From assembly GCA_022605955.1 (NCBI GenBank), contig JAKCOZ010000021.1:14806161-14870160 (forward strand): a stretch of 64,000 nucleotides of DNA. Reading direction: 5' to 3'. Source of the DNA: Rallus limicola. Its lineage: Eukaryota > Chordata > Aves > Gruiformes > Rallidae. The notes under the pieces are model-generated. The model was not told the origin of the DNA. It saw nothing but the letters and a program-made list of their open reading frames with translations, and searched no databases. The position numbers and the translations under genes are program-made. Shown here one piece after another: positions 34,690 to 47,097 of this stretch (positions are counted from its first letter, which is position 1; every line of letters begins with the position of its first letter).

Positions 34690-35262
34690 GTGGGTGTCCT
34701 GGTTTCAGTCAGGATAGAGTTAACTTCATGTGGAGCAGCGGATGGGATGCTGTGTTTGGGAGTTACAATGAAAGCAGTGCTGAGAACACCCTGATGGTTT
34801 TAGTTCATCAAAGCCAGGACAGGTGACCCAGATGGGCCAAAGAGAGTATTCCATGCCAATTACGTCCTGCCCAGGATAATGGGGGGCTGATGGGAGGAGG
34901 AAGAAGAGGGGCGGTTCTGGGACATGAGGGTCTTGGGGACGGTCGGGTTCCGGGGCAGCTCTGGGTGGTGCGGCCTGAGCTGTGTGGTTGGGTGAGAAAC
35001 TGCATTGGGTATCAATAGTTTCATATTCTTTTGCTCTAAAGTCCTGTTGGCATTGTTATATTTGATCTTTCTGTTCTCTTAGTAAACTCTCCTTATCCCA
35101 ACCCATGGGCCTCTTAGTCTCTTGGTTTTGGAGTTATTTGCCCCTTCCTATTCCCTTCCCTTGTTTCCCCCCCCTTTCCCTCTTTCCCTGCTCTTTTCCT
35201 TTAAGGAGCAGGCAGCTGCGTGGATCTCAGCCCACAGCCGGGGGTGAAACCACGACAGTGGG
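34690..35262 (+). mobile_element. Solo LTR of an avian endogenous retrovirus with 5-bp target duplication
   Basis: The LTR spans 34695-35257 (563 bp), begins TGTCCTGGTTTC and ends AACCACGACA (TG...CA). It is bounded by GTGGG at 34690-34694 and 35258-35262. A 5-bp duplication fits class III (ERV-L-like) integration. A polyadenylation-like AGTAAA lies at 35081-35086. A pyrimidine-rich stretch lies at 35143-35205. There is no internal viral coding sequence on either side, so this is a solo LTR left by recombination. Class assignment is from memory of the terminal sequence and the duplication length. Confidence 0.85.
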
Positions 35263-35717
35263 GCTGGGAGGATGCTCAGGAATTGAGGGTCCCCGTGGTC
35301 CCTCTCCAGGCTGGGCTGATGCAGCCGCCTCCTTGCCACGCGTCTCCTCTCCCTGAAATCTCCCTCGCAGATGGTGACTCCAGAAAACAGTGAGCACACG
35401 TCTTCCCTCGGCTAATCCGGAGGTCAGGCCCCCTCCCGAAGCGCAGCCTCTCGCTGCCAGCAGAGAGCTGACAAAATTATGCAGAAATAAATATGCTTCT
35501 ATGTTTAACTTCTCTCTTTCACCCCCACCCAGCCTCAGCCTGCCCCTGAAATAATATTTGCATGCGTTTGGTTTATCCCCCTGTCAGCTCCGTCTGGAGG
35601 GAGACGCACAAGCGGCTCGTCTGAGGGTTGTTGTGATTCATGTGAGACATCAATGGGGGGGAAAGAAAAAGAAAGGATTTAAAATCTCCAGAACTTTTAA
35701 TAGCTTATTGGGTCTTG
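35263..35717. other. Unique DNA with a possible conserved AT-rich block
   Basis: 35460-35640 is high-complexity AT-rich sequence with ATATTTGCATGC and AAATTATGCAG, POU/octamer-like words. It may be an enhancer; conservation is untested. Confidence 0.35.
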
Positions 35718-36097
35718 GCTGAGGGAGCTGGGGCTGTTCAGCCTGGAGAGAAGAAGACTAAGGGGGGACCTGATGAATGTTTCTCACTAGCTGAAGGATG
35801 GGATGCAGGGGGACATGGGCAGCCCCTTGTCAGTGTCTGTGGGGACAGGACAAGGGGCAATGGCTGCAAGTTCGAGCAGAGGAAGGTGCCCAGCAACCTG
35901 GGGAAGAACTTTTGCCCAGTGAGGGTGAGGGAGCCCTGGGCCAGGCTGCCCAGGGGGGTGTGGAGTCTCCATCTCTGGAGAGATTCCAGCCCCATCTGGA
36001 CGCCGCCCTGTGCAAGATGAGCTGGGGAGCTGCTTTGGCAGGGGGTTGGACCCCAGGAGCTCTCCAGGGCCCTTCCAACCCCTGGGATTCTGGGATC
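35718..36097 (+). mobile_element. CR1 LINE 3' fragment (family A), about 380 bp
   Basis: Plus orientation, 5'-truncated at ctgagggagctgg, 3' end gggattctgggatcc. Carries the family A stop (CACTAGCTGAAGG). Confidence 0.93.
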
Positions 36098-36695
36098 CAC
36101 AGTCCTGCAGAATGTGCCCACTGTATTTTTAGCTAACCTCGAGCTGATTTTGATTTCAGGCAGCAGCACAGCACACTCCAGAGCTTGCCACCAGATCCTT
36201 CTTTTGAGGGATGTGCCCTAACTCCATACCTAAAGTTACCCACATCCTTAAATTTGGGGACATCCCTTCACTTTCACTGCTGGAGACTCTTTTTCCACAA
36301 ATCTTTGAGTCACTTGGTCTTTGCATCAAAGAAAGATTGTGCCTGATCAGCCTGAATTCATGACATTTACACAGCACTTTGCTACTTCTAGGTAGAAGAC
36401 ATGAGCTACAAGCAGTGTGAGCTGCATGTCAGACAATTTATGGGCCAAACTATCTACTGTTCCTGAGTGTAAAAGTGCTATTTCTGTGAAAATCCACCAG
36501 ATCAACTGTGAAAAATTTTCAGAGGGTTTAACATATTTTCTCTTTTCTCCAAATAGAAATTGCAGCCACAGGGACAGGTTGGCCTCCCTGCATCTCAGAA
36601 CTACAGGTTGGGGGTTTTCTATTTCTAACTCCTCCAACAAAGCTCTGGTGTGCTAGGAAAGGCTGCAACACCATGCTCTAAGATCAAGGCAAAGG
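36098..36695. other. Unique non-coding DNA
   Basis: Nothing recognised. A 97-codon minus frame (36347-36640) matches no family I know and is not called. Confidence 0.4.
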
Positions 36696-36833
36696 GATGA
36701 TGTGGTTGAGTCCCCTTCCCTGGGTGTGTTTATAAAAGGGTAGATGAGGTGCTCAGGGATGTGGTTCAGCTTAGGATGGGAATGGTTGGACTTGATGATC
36801 TTAAAGGTCTTTTCCAACCCTGTGATTCTGTGA
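36696..36833 (+). mobile_element. Older CR1 3' fragment
   Basis: The 3' end 'ttggacttgatgatcttaaa' plus 'tttccaaccctgtgattctg' is typical of older avian CR1 subfamilies and diverged from families A and B. Plus orientation, about 138 bp. Confidence 0.85.
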
Positions 36834-39800
36834 TGGACACAGTCCCTGAGGACTGCAAAGCATCATCTCCTGGGCCAAGCACCTTGGAGAGATGCTGCCA
36901 CATGTATCACAACTATGAATGCCAGTAGTGGGGCAGAGACATCTCTATTCAAACCTGCTTAATGCAGAGCAAGAGATTGTCCTCATCCAGGCTTCAGACA
37001 GCAGCTGCACCCCTTCCTTGTGCCCTGTTGCATTCCCTGCACAGAGCCCTGTGATAAAACAGAGGGAGACCTCTGATATAGCAAGTTTTGGGTTAGTTTG
37101 AGGCTCAAAATACAGCCACAGTAAATCATGCCTGGAAACCCTTGAGGGTCCCTGAAGACAGCACAGAAATTTTCCCTGAATGAGTCACACTGGAGAGAGC
37201 TGGAGCTCTCAAAAGATGCAACAATACACCTTGATGGGAAGGAAGCGAAGGGAGAGAGGGAGAGGGGGAGAAAGAGAGAGAGAGAGAGAGCCTACTCCAA
37301 ACACATCTGCTCAGATCCAGGGTTCAGCTTGTTGCACTTGTACAGGGAAATCTGTGCAAACAAACAGTTATTGAATGGGTCAACTGAGCAGAGCGGCTGA
37401 AGGAGCTGAACAATGGGGTGGTTTATTCACTTAATGTATGCCAAGGCCATTCACCAGGCAAGCACCTCTTAAGGAGCCACGTGATGAACAGACTCAATTT
37501 GCCGTTTGCTGAGGTCAGGCATTTGGGATGCCATGGACAATGTTGGGGAAGGGGAGCTCCAGGGAAGGTGAGGAAGCTGTCTCGTTTCCAGCGCCTGCAT
37601 GGGGCTGGGGTTTTGTTCTCATTAATTGCACGGTGGTAGGAGAAGTAAGTGTGTGTGTGTGGGGGGGGATGTTCACTGAGCTCATCCAGGAGCAATATTT
37701 GCAGCTCTGGTGGTTCAGCCCTTTGCAGAACTTGGGAAGTCAAGCCCCACATGGGGCTGGGAGGCAGCAGCACAGGCAGCGCAGAGCTGGAGGCATCCAG
37801 GGAAGGGCACGCAAAGAGAGCGAGCCCTGGAGTTGGTTTTCCATTCATATGCAACCTCAGCTTCCTTGGTGCTGGAAAACTGCTCAGAGGTACAGCTGTA
37901 CAAACAGTGGGCTTGACAAATTCATCCTCCCCTTCTGCCCAAGGACCCTCCACGGCCGCTCACAGCTTCCCTGTGTTTATTTGCTATTCAAACAGATTTG
38001 ATGGATAACTTGCCTTTAAGTTAAAGCAAACAGACTGTTTATGGACCACAGCAGCCTCCAGTTGGATTTCCTCTGCTGAGTGAGGGCAAGGGGGGCACAG
38101 GCTGTAATGTTTCCCTGATTTCTGATGGAGGGTTTGTTCAACCCTCCTCAGCCAGCAACACCCGCTGCTTCTGATGGACACCCAGCTTTGGCATGGGGAC
38201 AGGGACTCAAGGTGCAGGGGGTGGGGGGGTGGGGATAGGGTTTTACACTATTTGCACAGTCAGGTGGGGTTGTGCTCTGGGTAAGAGGGTGCACAGCACC
38301 CAGAGATGTTGGGAAGCAAAAGAGCAGGATCCAATCACGATTTTAAAGTCTTACCCAATCTTCAACAAAAGAATAGGAGAAGCTTGAGAACAAGCTGATG
38401 AAGGGAAGAGGAAGAACAAGAGAGGTAGCTGGAAAGGGAGAAGAGATAGACAGAAACACTGGTTGGGATGGTGCTGCATCACAGGGAACATCCTGCATCC
38501 CTCTGGCTCACCAGGATGGAGCCTGCTCACTAGGATGGAGTCTGCTCCCCTGACCTGCCATGAAGAGGTGGAGATTTTGGAGCCCTCACATTGGCCAGCC
38601 TCACCTCTTTGCCCACACCAGTGACCCCCTTCCCCCTCCACAACCAGAACCCGCCAGGATTTCCTATGCATCTGTATGCAAATCACAGGCTGCCTGCACC
38701 AGGAGAGGCACTTTGTTCAGAGCATCCCCGACACAGCTGCTCCGCTTCCCGGGGCGAGCAGGCTGGCAGGGACCCCTCCAGCCAGCCTCACCACGGGGCT
38801 TGGGCACACTGAAACGCCAAATAAAGCATTGCATGATCTGGGGGAAACACCCCAAGTGCTGCCTGTCCCACGGCCATGGGCTGCCATGAGTATGTGCAGT
38901 GCTGAAGGGTCTTGGATAGGGGCAGGAAGAAATAAGCCCTGGTTTTATAGAGCATCAGGGTAGGTCTTTGGGGAAGCAGGAGGTAGCAAAGGACAGAGCC
39001 AAGTTTGGGAGACCAAGATAGAGCGTTTTCTATGTTGACATGTCTCATGCCCAGCTCAGTGCCTGGCTGGGAAACAATCTACTCCTAGGTTGGAAGAGAG
39101 AAATTCTTGCAGCTGAGACTTGGTAGCAGGGCTTTGGTTCCCTCCAGCCCAAGAGGCACAAAGCACAGCCACGCCACAACACACCCCCCACCCCCTCCAA
39201 ATATGACAGCTTTGGTTTTCTTCAGTATCTCAGCCAAACCCCTCTACCTCCTGCCTTCTCCTTGGATTTTTTTTTTCCTGTTAGAAACCCATCACATTCT
39301 AGGGAAAAAAAACAAAACAAACAGCCCATTGTCTCAAAAGCCTGTTTATTTTCAGCAAGAAGTGTTTACAGGGCCCCAGTGAGTTCCCAGCCATCTCTGC
39401 AAACAGAGAAACCTGAAACACCCTGGGAGGCAATTTTTCAATCTACCAAGACTGGAGCACTAGAAATCTCTGCTTGATGCTAAAATGAGCTACTGCTCCC
39501 CCAAACAGAGGATAACATTAGAGGTGCAGGCTCTGGGATGTTTGCCTGATGGGGGATGGATAAACCATGGGACCCTCGTGGCCCTACTGACCTTTCTGCA
39601 CCTCACCGCCCCTCCTCACCACTGGAAATCACTGCAGGTATTTGGGGGCCAACAGGAAAACCCCCTATTTAGGCACACGGTGCTCATGGGATGCTCAAGA
39701 AGAGGAACCCAAGGTGGCTCTTCCCCAGCATCAGGCTGATGGTACAAGCTCAGCACAGCCAGGGTGACCAACCTGCCTGCAAGTCTCACCCCTCTCATAG

Positions 39801-40420
39801 CACCGTCTATCCAACTGAGTTGTCATTTGCAACTCAAACAGCCGGTGCCTCAGGGGATCTGTTTATTTTCTTTCTGCTGGACGAGATTCCCTGGCTCAAC
39901 ACTTTATAAAAGCAGATTTTATTTTTCCCCTTCATCCCATGTGACACAGATGCAAATGGGGAACAGTGGGATGCCAGCTTATCTTTTATTTGTGCTTTTA
40001 GGTTATAATTGCAGTCTGAATCACTGACTTTTAAGTTCTGCTCCGTTCTGCCTCAGCAAGAGAAAGGGAGAGGAAGGGAAAGGGGGAGCGATCCCTTGAA
40101 GTTGGGTGACACCGAGCAGCTTTGCCTTCAGACAGAAAGGCATTTGCAAAACGTTCCTCCCGTTCGGTAAAGGCACAAACAATTTCCGTGATGAAATAAT
40201 AAAGAGAGTTAATTGAGATGGAAGAAGAAGGGGGGGTTGGGTGGGGAAGGGGAAGAGGAAAAAAAAAATAACATTAATCAAACAAGATGGGCTGCCTTGG
40301 CTCCTGTGTGACCATTGTGCTTGGAGTTGTGGTTATCACTTCCTAGCTGTGATTTGGGGAGCTCTGAGTGTTTCAGCTTCCCCCCACCCCCCCTGCCCAA
40401 AATACATTGTTTTGGGGGTG
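36834..40420. other. Unique non-coding DNA, about 3.6 kb
   Basis: No transposon or exon recognised. A GA-rich microsatellite lies at 37270-37291. A G-rich, quadruplex-prone stretch lies at 38214-38247. Confidence 0.4.
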
Positions 40421-41420
40421 GGGGGGATTGGAAAGCAAAGCTATCCAGCCACATTGCCCCCCATCACCCCCACGCAGCCCTGCTTGCTGCTGGTGAGCTG
40501 TCTGGCTGCTGCCACCGCATCCCTGCCCCCGCATCCCTGCCCGGCCACACCGCCACCTGCATTAGCACACCCCGCAGGAGCCAGGGCTGCTGGCCCCGGG
40601 CAGCCGCAGACACGGGAGGCAATAAAAGCCATCTCAGCCCCACCGGCTGTGTGAGAGACACCGGGACGGCCCAGCCGCCCGCTCCCTCCTCCCCCGCGGG
40701 GATGGAGAGCGTGATGCTGCTGTAACCCCCCCCCCCCCACACACACACACACACACACAAAGCAGCCCTGGAAAGGGCATTCCCACTCCATACTGAGCTC
40801 CAACTTCCTCCCGAAGGATGCAGGCGGTAGAGTAGCCAACCTCAGCACTCCCATAGCATCAGGTCAGGGTAATTAGAGACCTCTCGTTAACGAGGAAACA
40901 AGGGCTCAACTGACACCTCCGAGCCCATGCGTGTTGCTAATTGCCAGAGCTGGACCCACAGCCCAGGGTCCCGAGTGAAGCCGTATTAAAGCCTGCCCGT
41001 GATTGAGATTTATCCCTTTTATCCTCAGCATCAGGAGATCCCCAGCACCAGGACGGGGAGGAACACGAGGCGCCGGGCGCTGTGACCTGGAGGGTGTTGG
41101 GATGGGTGCTGTGAAACGCAAGGGATGTGGAGGAGGGGAGGGGGAGGGGGTGCTCTGTGCCTTTCTCACCCATTAAAAGCCGGTCCCCAGGCTCCTGAGC
41201 AGACAATACCATCGCACGCCGCCCTGCGTGCCCCCGGCAATGACCCCGGAGGACCACCCGCCTCGGGGGTGAAGGGTAAGGCAGCCGCCCCGCTCCATCA
41301 GCCCCTCTCAATCTTCCCCCAGACAAAGCCTGTCTGGGGGGGGGGAGCAGGTCCTGGGGAGGGGGCCGGGGCAGGGCTGTCTGGTGGGAAGCGGAGAGGC
41401 CGGGTTGAGCAGCAGATAGT
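40421..41420. other. GC-rich stretch with C12-(AC)n and possible conserved block
   Basis: CpG-rich at 40510-40710. C12 followed by (AC)10 lies at 40726-40759. 40845-41030 is high-complexity with GGTAATTAGAGACC and TTGCTAATTGCC words, possibly conserved. G10 lies near 41338-41347. No exon supported. Confidence 0.35.
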
Positions 41421-43153
41421 TTTGGAGAAGAGGGAGAGCAGAGGTGAAAGGGCAGCCCTCCCCATCCTCCTCCATCCCCATCCTCCCTCCCCATCCTCCT
41501 CCTCGGCTGGCTCCTCTTGGCCTTTGCTTCTCTGTCTTGCTGCTCCCCCCAGCCTGGCCTTGGGAAGAGGGAAACCCCTGTGCAATTCACCCAGTATTGC
41601 ACTCCCAGATAATTTACAGGCACAGCATCTGCCAGACACGGGGGACATCGTGCTCAATCTCAGCTTTCATGTCCTCTAACCCCTTCCACAATGAGTTTGG
41701 GTAATATTCCCCCCCCCCCATTCCCTTTAAAAGAACCCCTAAAAAAAAAGCACCTCTTTGTCTGGTCCTCACCATGAACCTGGTGTAGTTCCACCCAGGC
41801 AAACTGCACTGAGAAATGCAGCTCAAGGACCATGCCTTGTCCCATGGGAGCTCAGCCTTGGGCAGGGTGTGATGGAAACACCAAGCCAACCTTCATTTCT
41901 TCCCCCTCTGCACACAGCAGGGGCTGCAAACTGTCTCATCAAGTAAAGCCTTCCTTCAATTAGGTTGATATTATGGACTTAAGAAGCTCCTGGTGACAGG
42001 ATCGACACAGACAGGCTAAAACAGACACCTGAGCTGAAAACAAGAGGTGAGGGTGAAAGACAGCAAGCAGCAAGAGCTTTGAAATGCCCTGCAGCACACA
42101 GCTTGGGTATCCTGGTGTGAGACATCCCTGCGGTTCTGCCTTTGCACAAAGCAACATCAGAGGGTAGAAGTGGGAAATGGATGTTTCCTTCATGCCAAGA
42201 GAAACACAACCCCCCCCACCCCAGCAAAACCACCACCACCATCTCCCCCCACCCCCCCAACATTAAATTTGCCAGCCAAAAGCTGCTCCAGCCCATCTGA
42301 TTCCTTAGCAGGCCTAATTGTGAAAATTAATTGTGAAAGTTAATTGTGAAGCACACTGGTTATTGATATATCCTCACGTCTGGGTCAGTGCAGCATCACT
42401 TTGGGCTGGGTTGTAGTCATCCTCCCCACAAAACAAAGCCATCCCTTGGCTCCAGGCAGCATCCTGGTGCTGGGGAGCATCCGGGCTAGGCTGGGCACAG
42501 ACCAGATGCATACTTTCATATGAGCCTCACTAATGGCCTTTCAGGTACAACATTATTATTTGCCTCTAATGGCGTGGTGCTTTTCTCCCTTTCTTCCTCG
42601 CTGGCTCATAAAAGGCACATCATAACTACAGAGGGAGGGGAAAGGGAAAAGGGGGGGGAGGAAAAAAAAAAAAGGCAAAAGCTTTGCAAATTACAGCAAT
42701 CAGAGAGCCTGAACCATTAGGAGCATCTGGGACTGCATTTTACATAACACTGGACACTTTCTTTGAAACAATTACAGCTAATAATGAATTAGGATTGACT
42801 GGGCTGTAAACGTTTCAAATTGCAATTCAGAGACTGTCACTCCTCAGCAGCCCCTTGGCTGGGGAAAAAAAAAAAAGCCCTCTTAATGCTCAGCACAAGT
42901 AGTGCAGGGATCTTGGGAGATGAGCTTCAGCCCTTGCCACGAGCCCAGCCTGAGCTCTGCTGGGTTTGGGATCTTGCCTCCAAACACAGCCCATGGCAGA
43001 GGCTTCAGAGAAGAGTTTGCAGTGGGAATGGGTGTAGTGGGGTGCTTTGTCCTTGCCTGTTCCCACTAAGCCCAGTTTAGGGGTGGATCAGACTGCCTTT
43101 TTCTTCTCAGGCACTGCTTTCCAAATCACCTAGATCTTTTTTTCCCTCATTAG
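41421..43153. other. Unique DNA with a possible homeodomain-site-rich block at 42300-42830
   Basis: 42300-42830 has many TAAT-core words (three tandem copies at 42315-42350, then ATTATTATTTG, CTAATGG, CAGCTAATAATGAATTAGG). Elsewhere nothing is recognised. Confidence 0.35.
42315..42350 (+). promoter_or_regulatory. Three tandem TAATTGTGAA motifs with 13-bp period
   Basis: TAATTGTGAA occurs at 42315, 42328 and 42341 with 3-bp linkers AAT and AGT. TAATTG is a canonical homeodomain core, so this could be a homotypic homeodomain-site cluster. Confidence 0.5.
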
Positions 43154-43502
43154 TTTGAGGAGAAGGAGACTGGGGGGTGACCTTATCAGCGTTCATAGAT
43201 ATGTGAAGAGGCAGAGTCAGGAGGATGGAGCCAGGCTCTTCCCAGCCACAGGACAAGGGGCAGTGGGTACGAGCTGGAGCAGAGGAAGCTCCATGGGAAT
43301 CTAAGGAGGAACTCTTTCCCTGTGAGGGTGACAGAGCCCTGGGACAGGCTGCCCAGAGAGGCTGGGAAGTCTCCTTCTCTGGAGACATCCAAACCCACCT
43401 GGATGCATCCCTGAGTGATTTAGTCTGGGTGATGCTGCTCTGGCAGAGGGTTGGACTAGGTGATCTTTCAAGGTCCCTCCCAACTCCCAACATTCTGTGT
43501 TC
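43154..43502 (+). mobile_element. CR1 LINE 3' fragment (third subfamily), about 350 bp
   Basis: Plus orientation, from 'ttgaggagaaggagactggg' to 'caacattctgtgttc'. Sequence differs from families A and B (for example 'ggttggactaggtgatcttt'), an older type. Confidence 0.92.
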
Positions 43503-45370
43503 AGTGAAAGGGACCAGGGGATGGGGGTTTGCTGAGGGGTTGCTGCATTTTTAGCCCATGAAGTGCCCCATCTCCAGCTTCACCAGTCCCTGTGAGCCTG
43601 CCACCACACCCTGGCATCTCCAGCCCAGTCTAATCCCAGGTTTTGTTTATGGAACACAGATCCCATGGGATCTGGGCTGCCCTGGGGTGCCCACAGCCAA
43701 GACCATACCCAGCCGTGGCTCAACGTGCATCTTAGGCTGTGGCTCTTTCTGCCTGGCCTGGGGCAGTGGGACCCTCCAAGGAATTTAGGAAGTACAGGAG
43801 TTTAATAAAACCTGGAAATGTTCTTGCTTTTCTCTCCTTGCCTCTGGTGGCAGCACTGGCTCTGCAATGCCATTGCCTGGGAACCCACTGTACCCACACA
43901 GACAGAACCCATCCCTAAGGTGGGAAGTCCCTGTGTGCCCCCCAAGCTCCCCAGGCAGAGCAGGAGGTCACTGAGGCTCAATCCCCCACCATGGCCAGCA
44001 CAAAGGCCTCCAGCTGGGCTGTGGGTCTCCAGCTCCTGCTACAGCTGCCCAGACAACACAGGTACCCAGACTTAAGTTGGGAAAGACATGAATCCCTTCA
44101 CTTTTGCAGGAATAAAGACCTGTCTTTAAAAGGCAGCAAATACAGAGAGGGAGATTGAGAGGAGGGAGCATTCACAGCCCCTCTGCAGGGAGTGCAGATG
44201 TGGTATAAATGGGGTGATGTCTACCCTCTCAAAGCCCCCTTCTCTCCCAAGTTGGCAGGTCTTAAAAAGCCACTTGTTTTGCAAGTTGGCTGCTGTCTCA
44301 CCCATCCCCTCCCAAGGAGGAGCAGTGTCACCTCAGGTTTCTAAGATCATTCACAGTGGCTGATGCTCATCCCTGTCCCCATCTCACTCTCATCTCCCAT
44401 TCCTAGGAGGGTGGCCAGACAGAGACTGAAGCAGAAGGCACATGTGGGGGCCACAGGGAACCCCAAATCCTCCCAACCACGGCCCTTCTCAGGGGAAAAA
44501 TCAGCATATTCAGAGATGAAAGGAGGCAAAACACATCCTTAAGCCAAAGAAAGCCCATGCTCCTGTGTCAGATATAAAAGTTCCTCAGAGTGTGTCTACT
44601 CCTTGGTGATATTTGACTTCTGAAACGCTTGGTGAGATGCTCCATTGCCACCAATCTGCAGAACACAGCTGCCACCCACCTCTCACACTCTGGGCCCACC
44701 TTGCCTTCCACCTAAACCCACCAGATTTCCAGTAACAGCATCTCTTTGCCATCTTTGGGAGACCTGAGGCCTTGCAATAAGCATGCATGGCAAATGGCTG
44801 CCTGCTTCACAGGGATGGCTCGCACCAGCCTTAAAACTCTAATTATAGAAGAATAACAAGGCTCTAAAGCTCAGAAGCACTTAGATATTATTTCAAGCCA
44901 ACCAACGAGGAAGTTACAGCTGCTGTAATTAAACATGACACGGAGAAGTCAAGCATTAAACTCAGGTTCATTAAGAAAGCGCAGGGACTCGGTGATCCAT
45001 GAAGGCAGGACCTTGTAGTTGTGGGCCAGCCAGGGAGAAATGCAGAGAGGGGAAGACTCACCCATCTTCCTCAGAAAGGCAGCAGCAGCAGCAGAGCTAT
45101 TAAGTGTGTCTGCAGTGCTGCTAACAGGGCTTACTGGAGCACTGCTCAGTCGTGGATGCAGTGGGGCTCCTGGGACATTGCCATCAGTCCAGCCAAGCAC
45201 CCGTGCAGGGTCAGCACCCAGACCCACAGCACCCACTATACCTTAGGGCAAGTTCTTAGGTCCACATGCAAAAAGAGGGCAGGGGGGGGAGAAGGTTGTG
45301 GCCTTCCTCCTCTTTCCTGACCTCCTCCCAGCTTCAATCCCCCTGGGATGCTGTGCTCCATGGACACCAT

Positions 45371-45401
45371 AAACCCCCTACAAGAACAGACCCTCATCAG
45401 C
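45371..45401 (-). repeat. 30-bp dispersed direct repeat, copy 1
   Basis: Similar to 45833-45863 (core ACAGACCCTCATCAGC versus ATAGACCCTCATCAGC). On the minus strand each resembles a 3' splice site (CTGAT, pyrimidine-rich stretch, GTAG). Confidence 0.5.
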
Positions 45402-45832
45402 ACAGACCCTTGCAGCGCTCTAAGGAGTTTCCAAACAAACATGCACTAATTAAGCAGGTCTCTGGGCTGGGCCTTCGTTTTGTGGCATTCAGTGAGGTTT
45501 TGGAGCTCCAGCAGCCATCTGTCTGTGCTAGAAGAGATCCATCCAAACCCCAGGAAAACACTCGTGCTGTTTAGGTGCTGCTAAAACAGCTGGTAGCTCA
45601 TGCTTCCCAGGCTGCTGTTGGGGTGGGTAGGGCAGGATTGGGCCCCCTGGCACTGAGCCTGGATAGTCTGTAAGATGCTGGCATAGGGCAGGGCTGTTTC
45701 TACCAGATTGAGGTGTTTTCTGCATGGGAATCATGGTGTGAAGGGAGGAAGCTGGGCACAGCCAGCACCCTCAGGGGCAGAAGCCACAACCACAGTGGGA
45801 TAAAAACCCCACTCAAGGAGGTCTCCAAGAAT

Positions 45833-45863
45833 AACCCCCCTACAAAAATAGACCCTCATCAGC
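45833..45863 (-). repeat. 30-bp dispersed direct repeat, copy 2
   Basis: Second copy of the word at 45371-45401, same orientation, 462 bp away, with a few mismatches. Confidence 0.5.
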
Positions 45864-46849
45864 TCAAACACCTCCCCAGACCTGGAAAAAAAAAAAACCC
45901 ACCCAAAACACCCCCATGAAGATGCAGAAGAAGGAGGGGGGGGATGAAGAATAGAAGAAAGAAGGGCTGAACAGCACGACCCAGCCTGACCCGGAGCGTG
46001 CAGCCCCGCAGCCCAGGCTTTGTGAGACCCCCTTCCCCCCCGTGCCTGCCTGTACAATCAGGGCAGCTGCCTGGAACGGGGCCTGCTGCCGTGGAGGAGA
46101 GGGCAAGGGGGCAGAGAGTAATTTATTTACTCCTTACAATGTGCTGTTTGAACAGACTCCTAAAGAAAACGGAGGAGGAAGCAACCCTCTGCCAGGCAGG
46201 AGGAGGGGGCTGCGAGGCTGGGGAGGGGAAGGGTCCTAAATGGATTAGGAATTTACCCTGCAACTGTGGGGCTTTAATTGATACATGGGGAAGGGAGGGG
46301 TGTGTGTGTGGGGGGGGTGGGGAGCAGTAAAATTTCCCTCTAATTGTATTAAAGATACACTAATTAGGTTGATTAAAAACAGAGAGGCTGTTTCTTTCTT
46401 TCCCCAGAAGGCCTAAGGGATGGTGATGGGGGGGGGGGGGGGGGGGGGGAAATAGAGAGGGGGGGAGGGAAGGGGAGGGGGGGAAGAAGTGAAAACAGAT
46501 TGGAGCTTAAAAAAAGAAAGAAAAAAAAAGAAAAAAATAAAAGGACTCAGCCCTCATGAGAAGCACAGCCACATTGGCCAGCCAGGGTACCAGGAAGAGC
46601 AGGAGCAGCATCCCAGGCACGTTAGGATGGCCAAAGCTTTGCCTTTCCCCCAAGGCTGAGGTGCCAAGGCAGCAAGTCCCACTTTGCATCTCCAATACCC
46701 CCAAATCCCAGGCTTTGCTTGGCTAGGGTGCCCTAAAATTGGGGTTTGCACTTGTTTTGCCTCTGCTTTGTGGATTTTTGATCAGCCTTGTGTACACAAA
46801 CATCTCTAAACCCTCGTGACTATATAGGTGTTCACATGTATTTTAAAAT

Positions 46850-47097
46850 CATAGAATGGCATGGGTTGGGAGGGACCCCAAGGGTCACAGAGCTCCAACC
46901 CCCTGACACAGGCAGGGACACCAACCTCCAGGCCTGGAGCTACACAAGGGTGCCCAGGGCCCCAGCCAACCTGGCCTTCAACACCCCCAGGGACGGGGCA
47001 CCCAGCCCCTCTCTGGGCAGCCCCTTCCAGCCCCTCACCACTCTCTCTGCAAAGAGCTTCCCCCTAATATCTAATTTAAACCTTCCTTCCTTTAGCT
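46850..47097 (-). mobile_element. CR1 LINE 3' fragment (family B), about 250 bp
   Basis: Minus orientation, tail 'aaaatcatagaatgg' at the left, 5'-truncated near 47097 after 'ccttccttcctttagct'. That sequence also ends the CR1 at about 60297, suggesting the same variant. Confidence 0.92.

Larger units (their letters stand above)
43503..46849. other. Unique non-coding DNA, about 3.3 kb
   Basis: Contains two similar roughly 30-bp words (listed separately), G22 at 46428-46449 with a G-rich stretch to 46490, and an A-rich stretch at 46509-46542. No transposon or exon is recognised. Confidence 0.4.

Noticed and set aside
36347..36640. 97-codon minus frame with ordinary amino-acid composition
   Set aside because: No recognised family, no supporting splice or promoter context; cannot be separated from chance.
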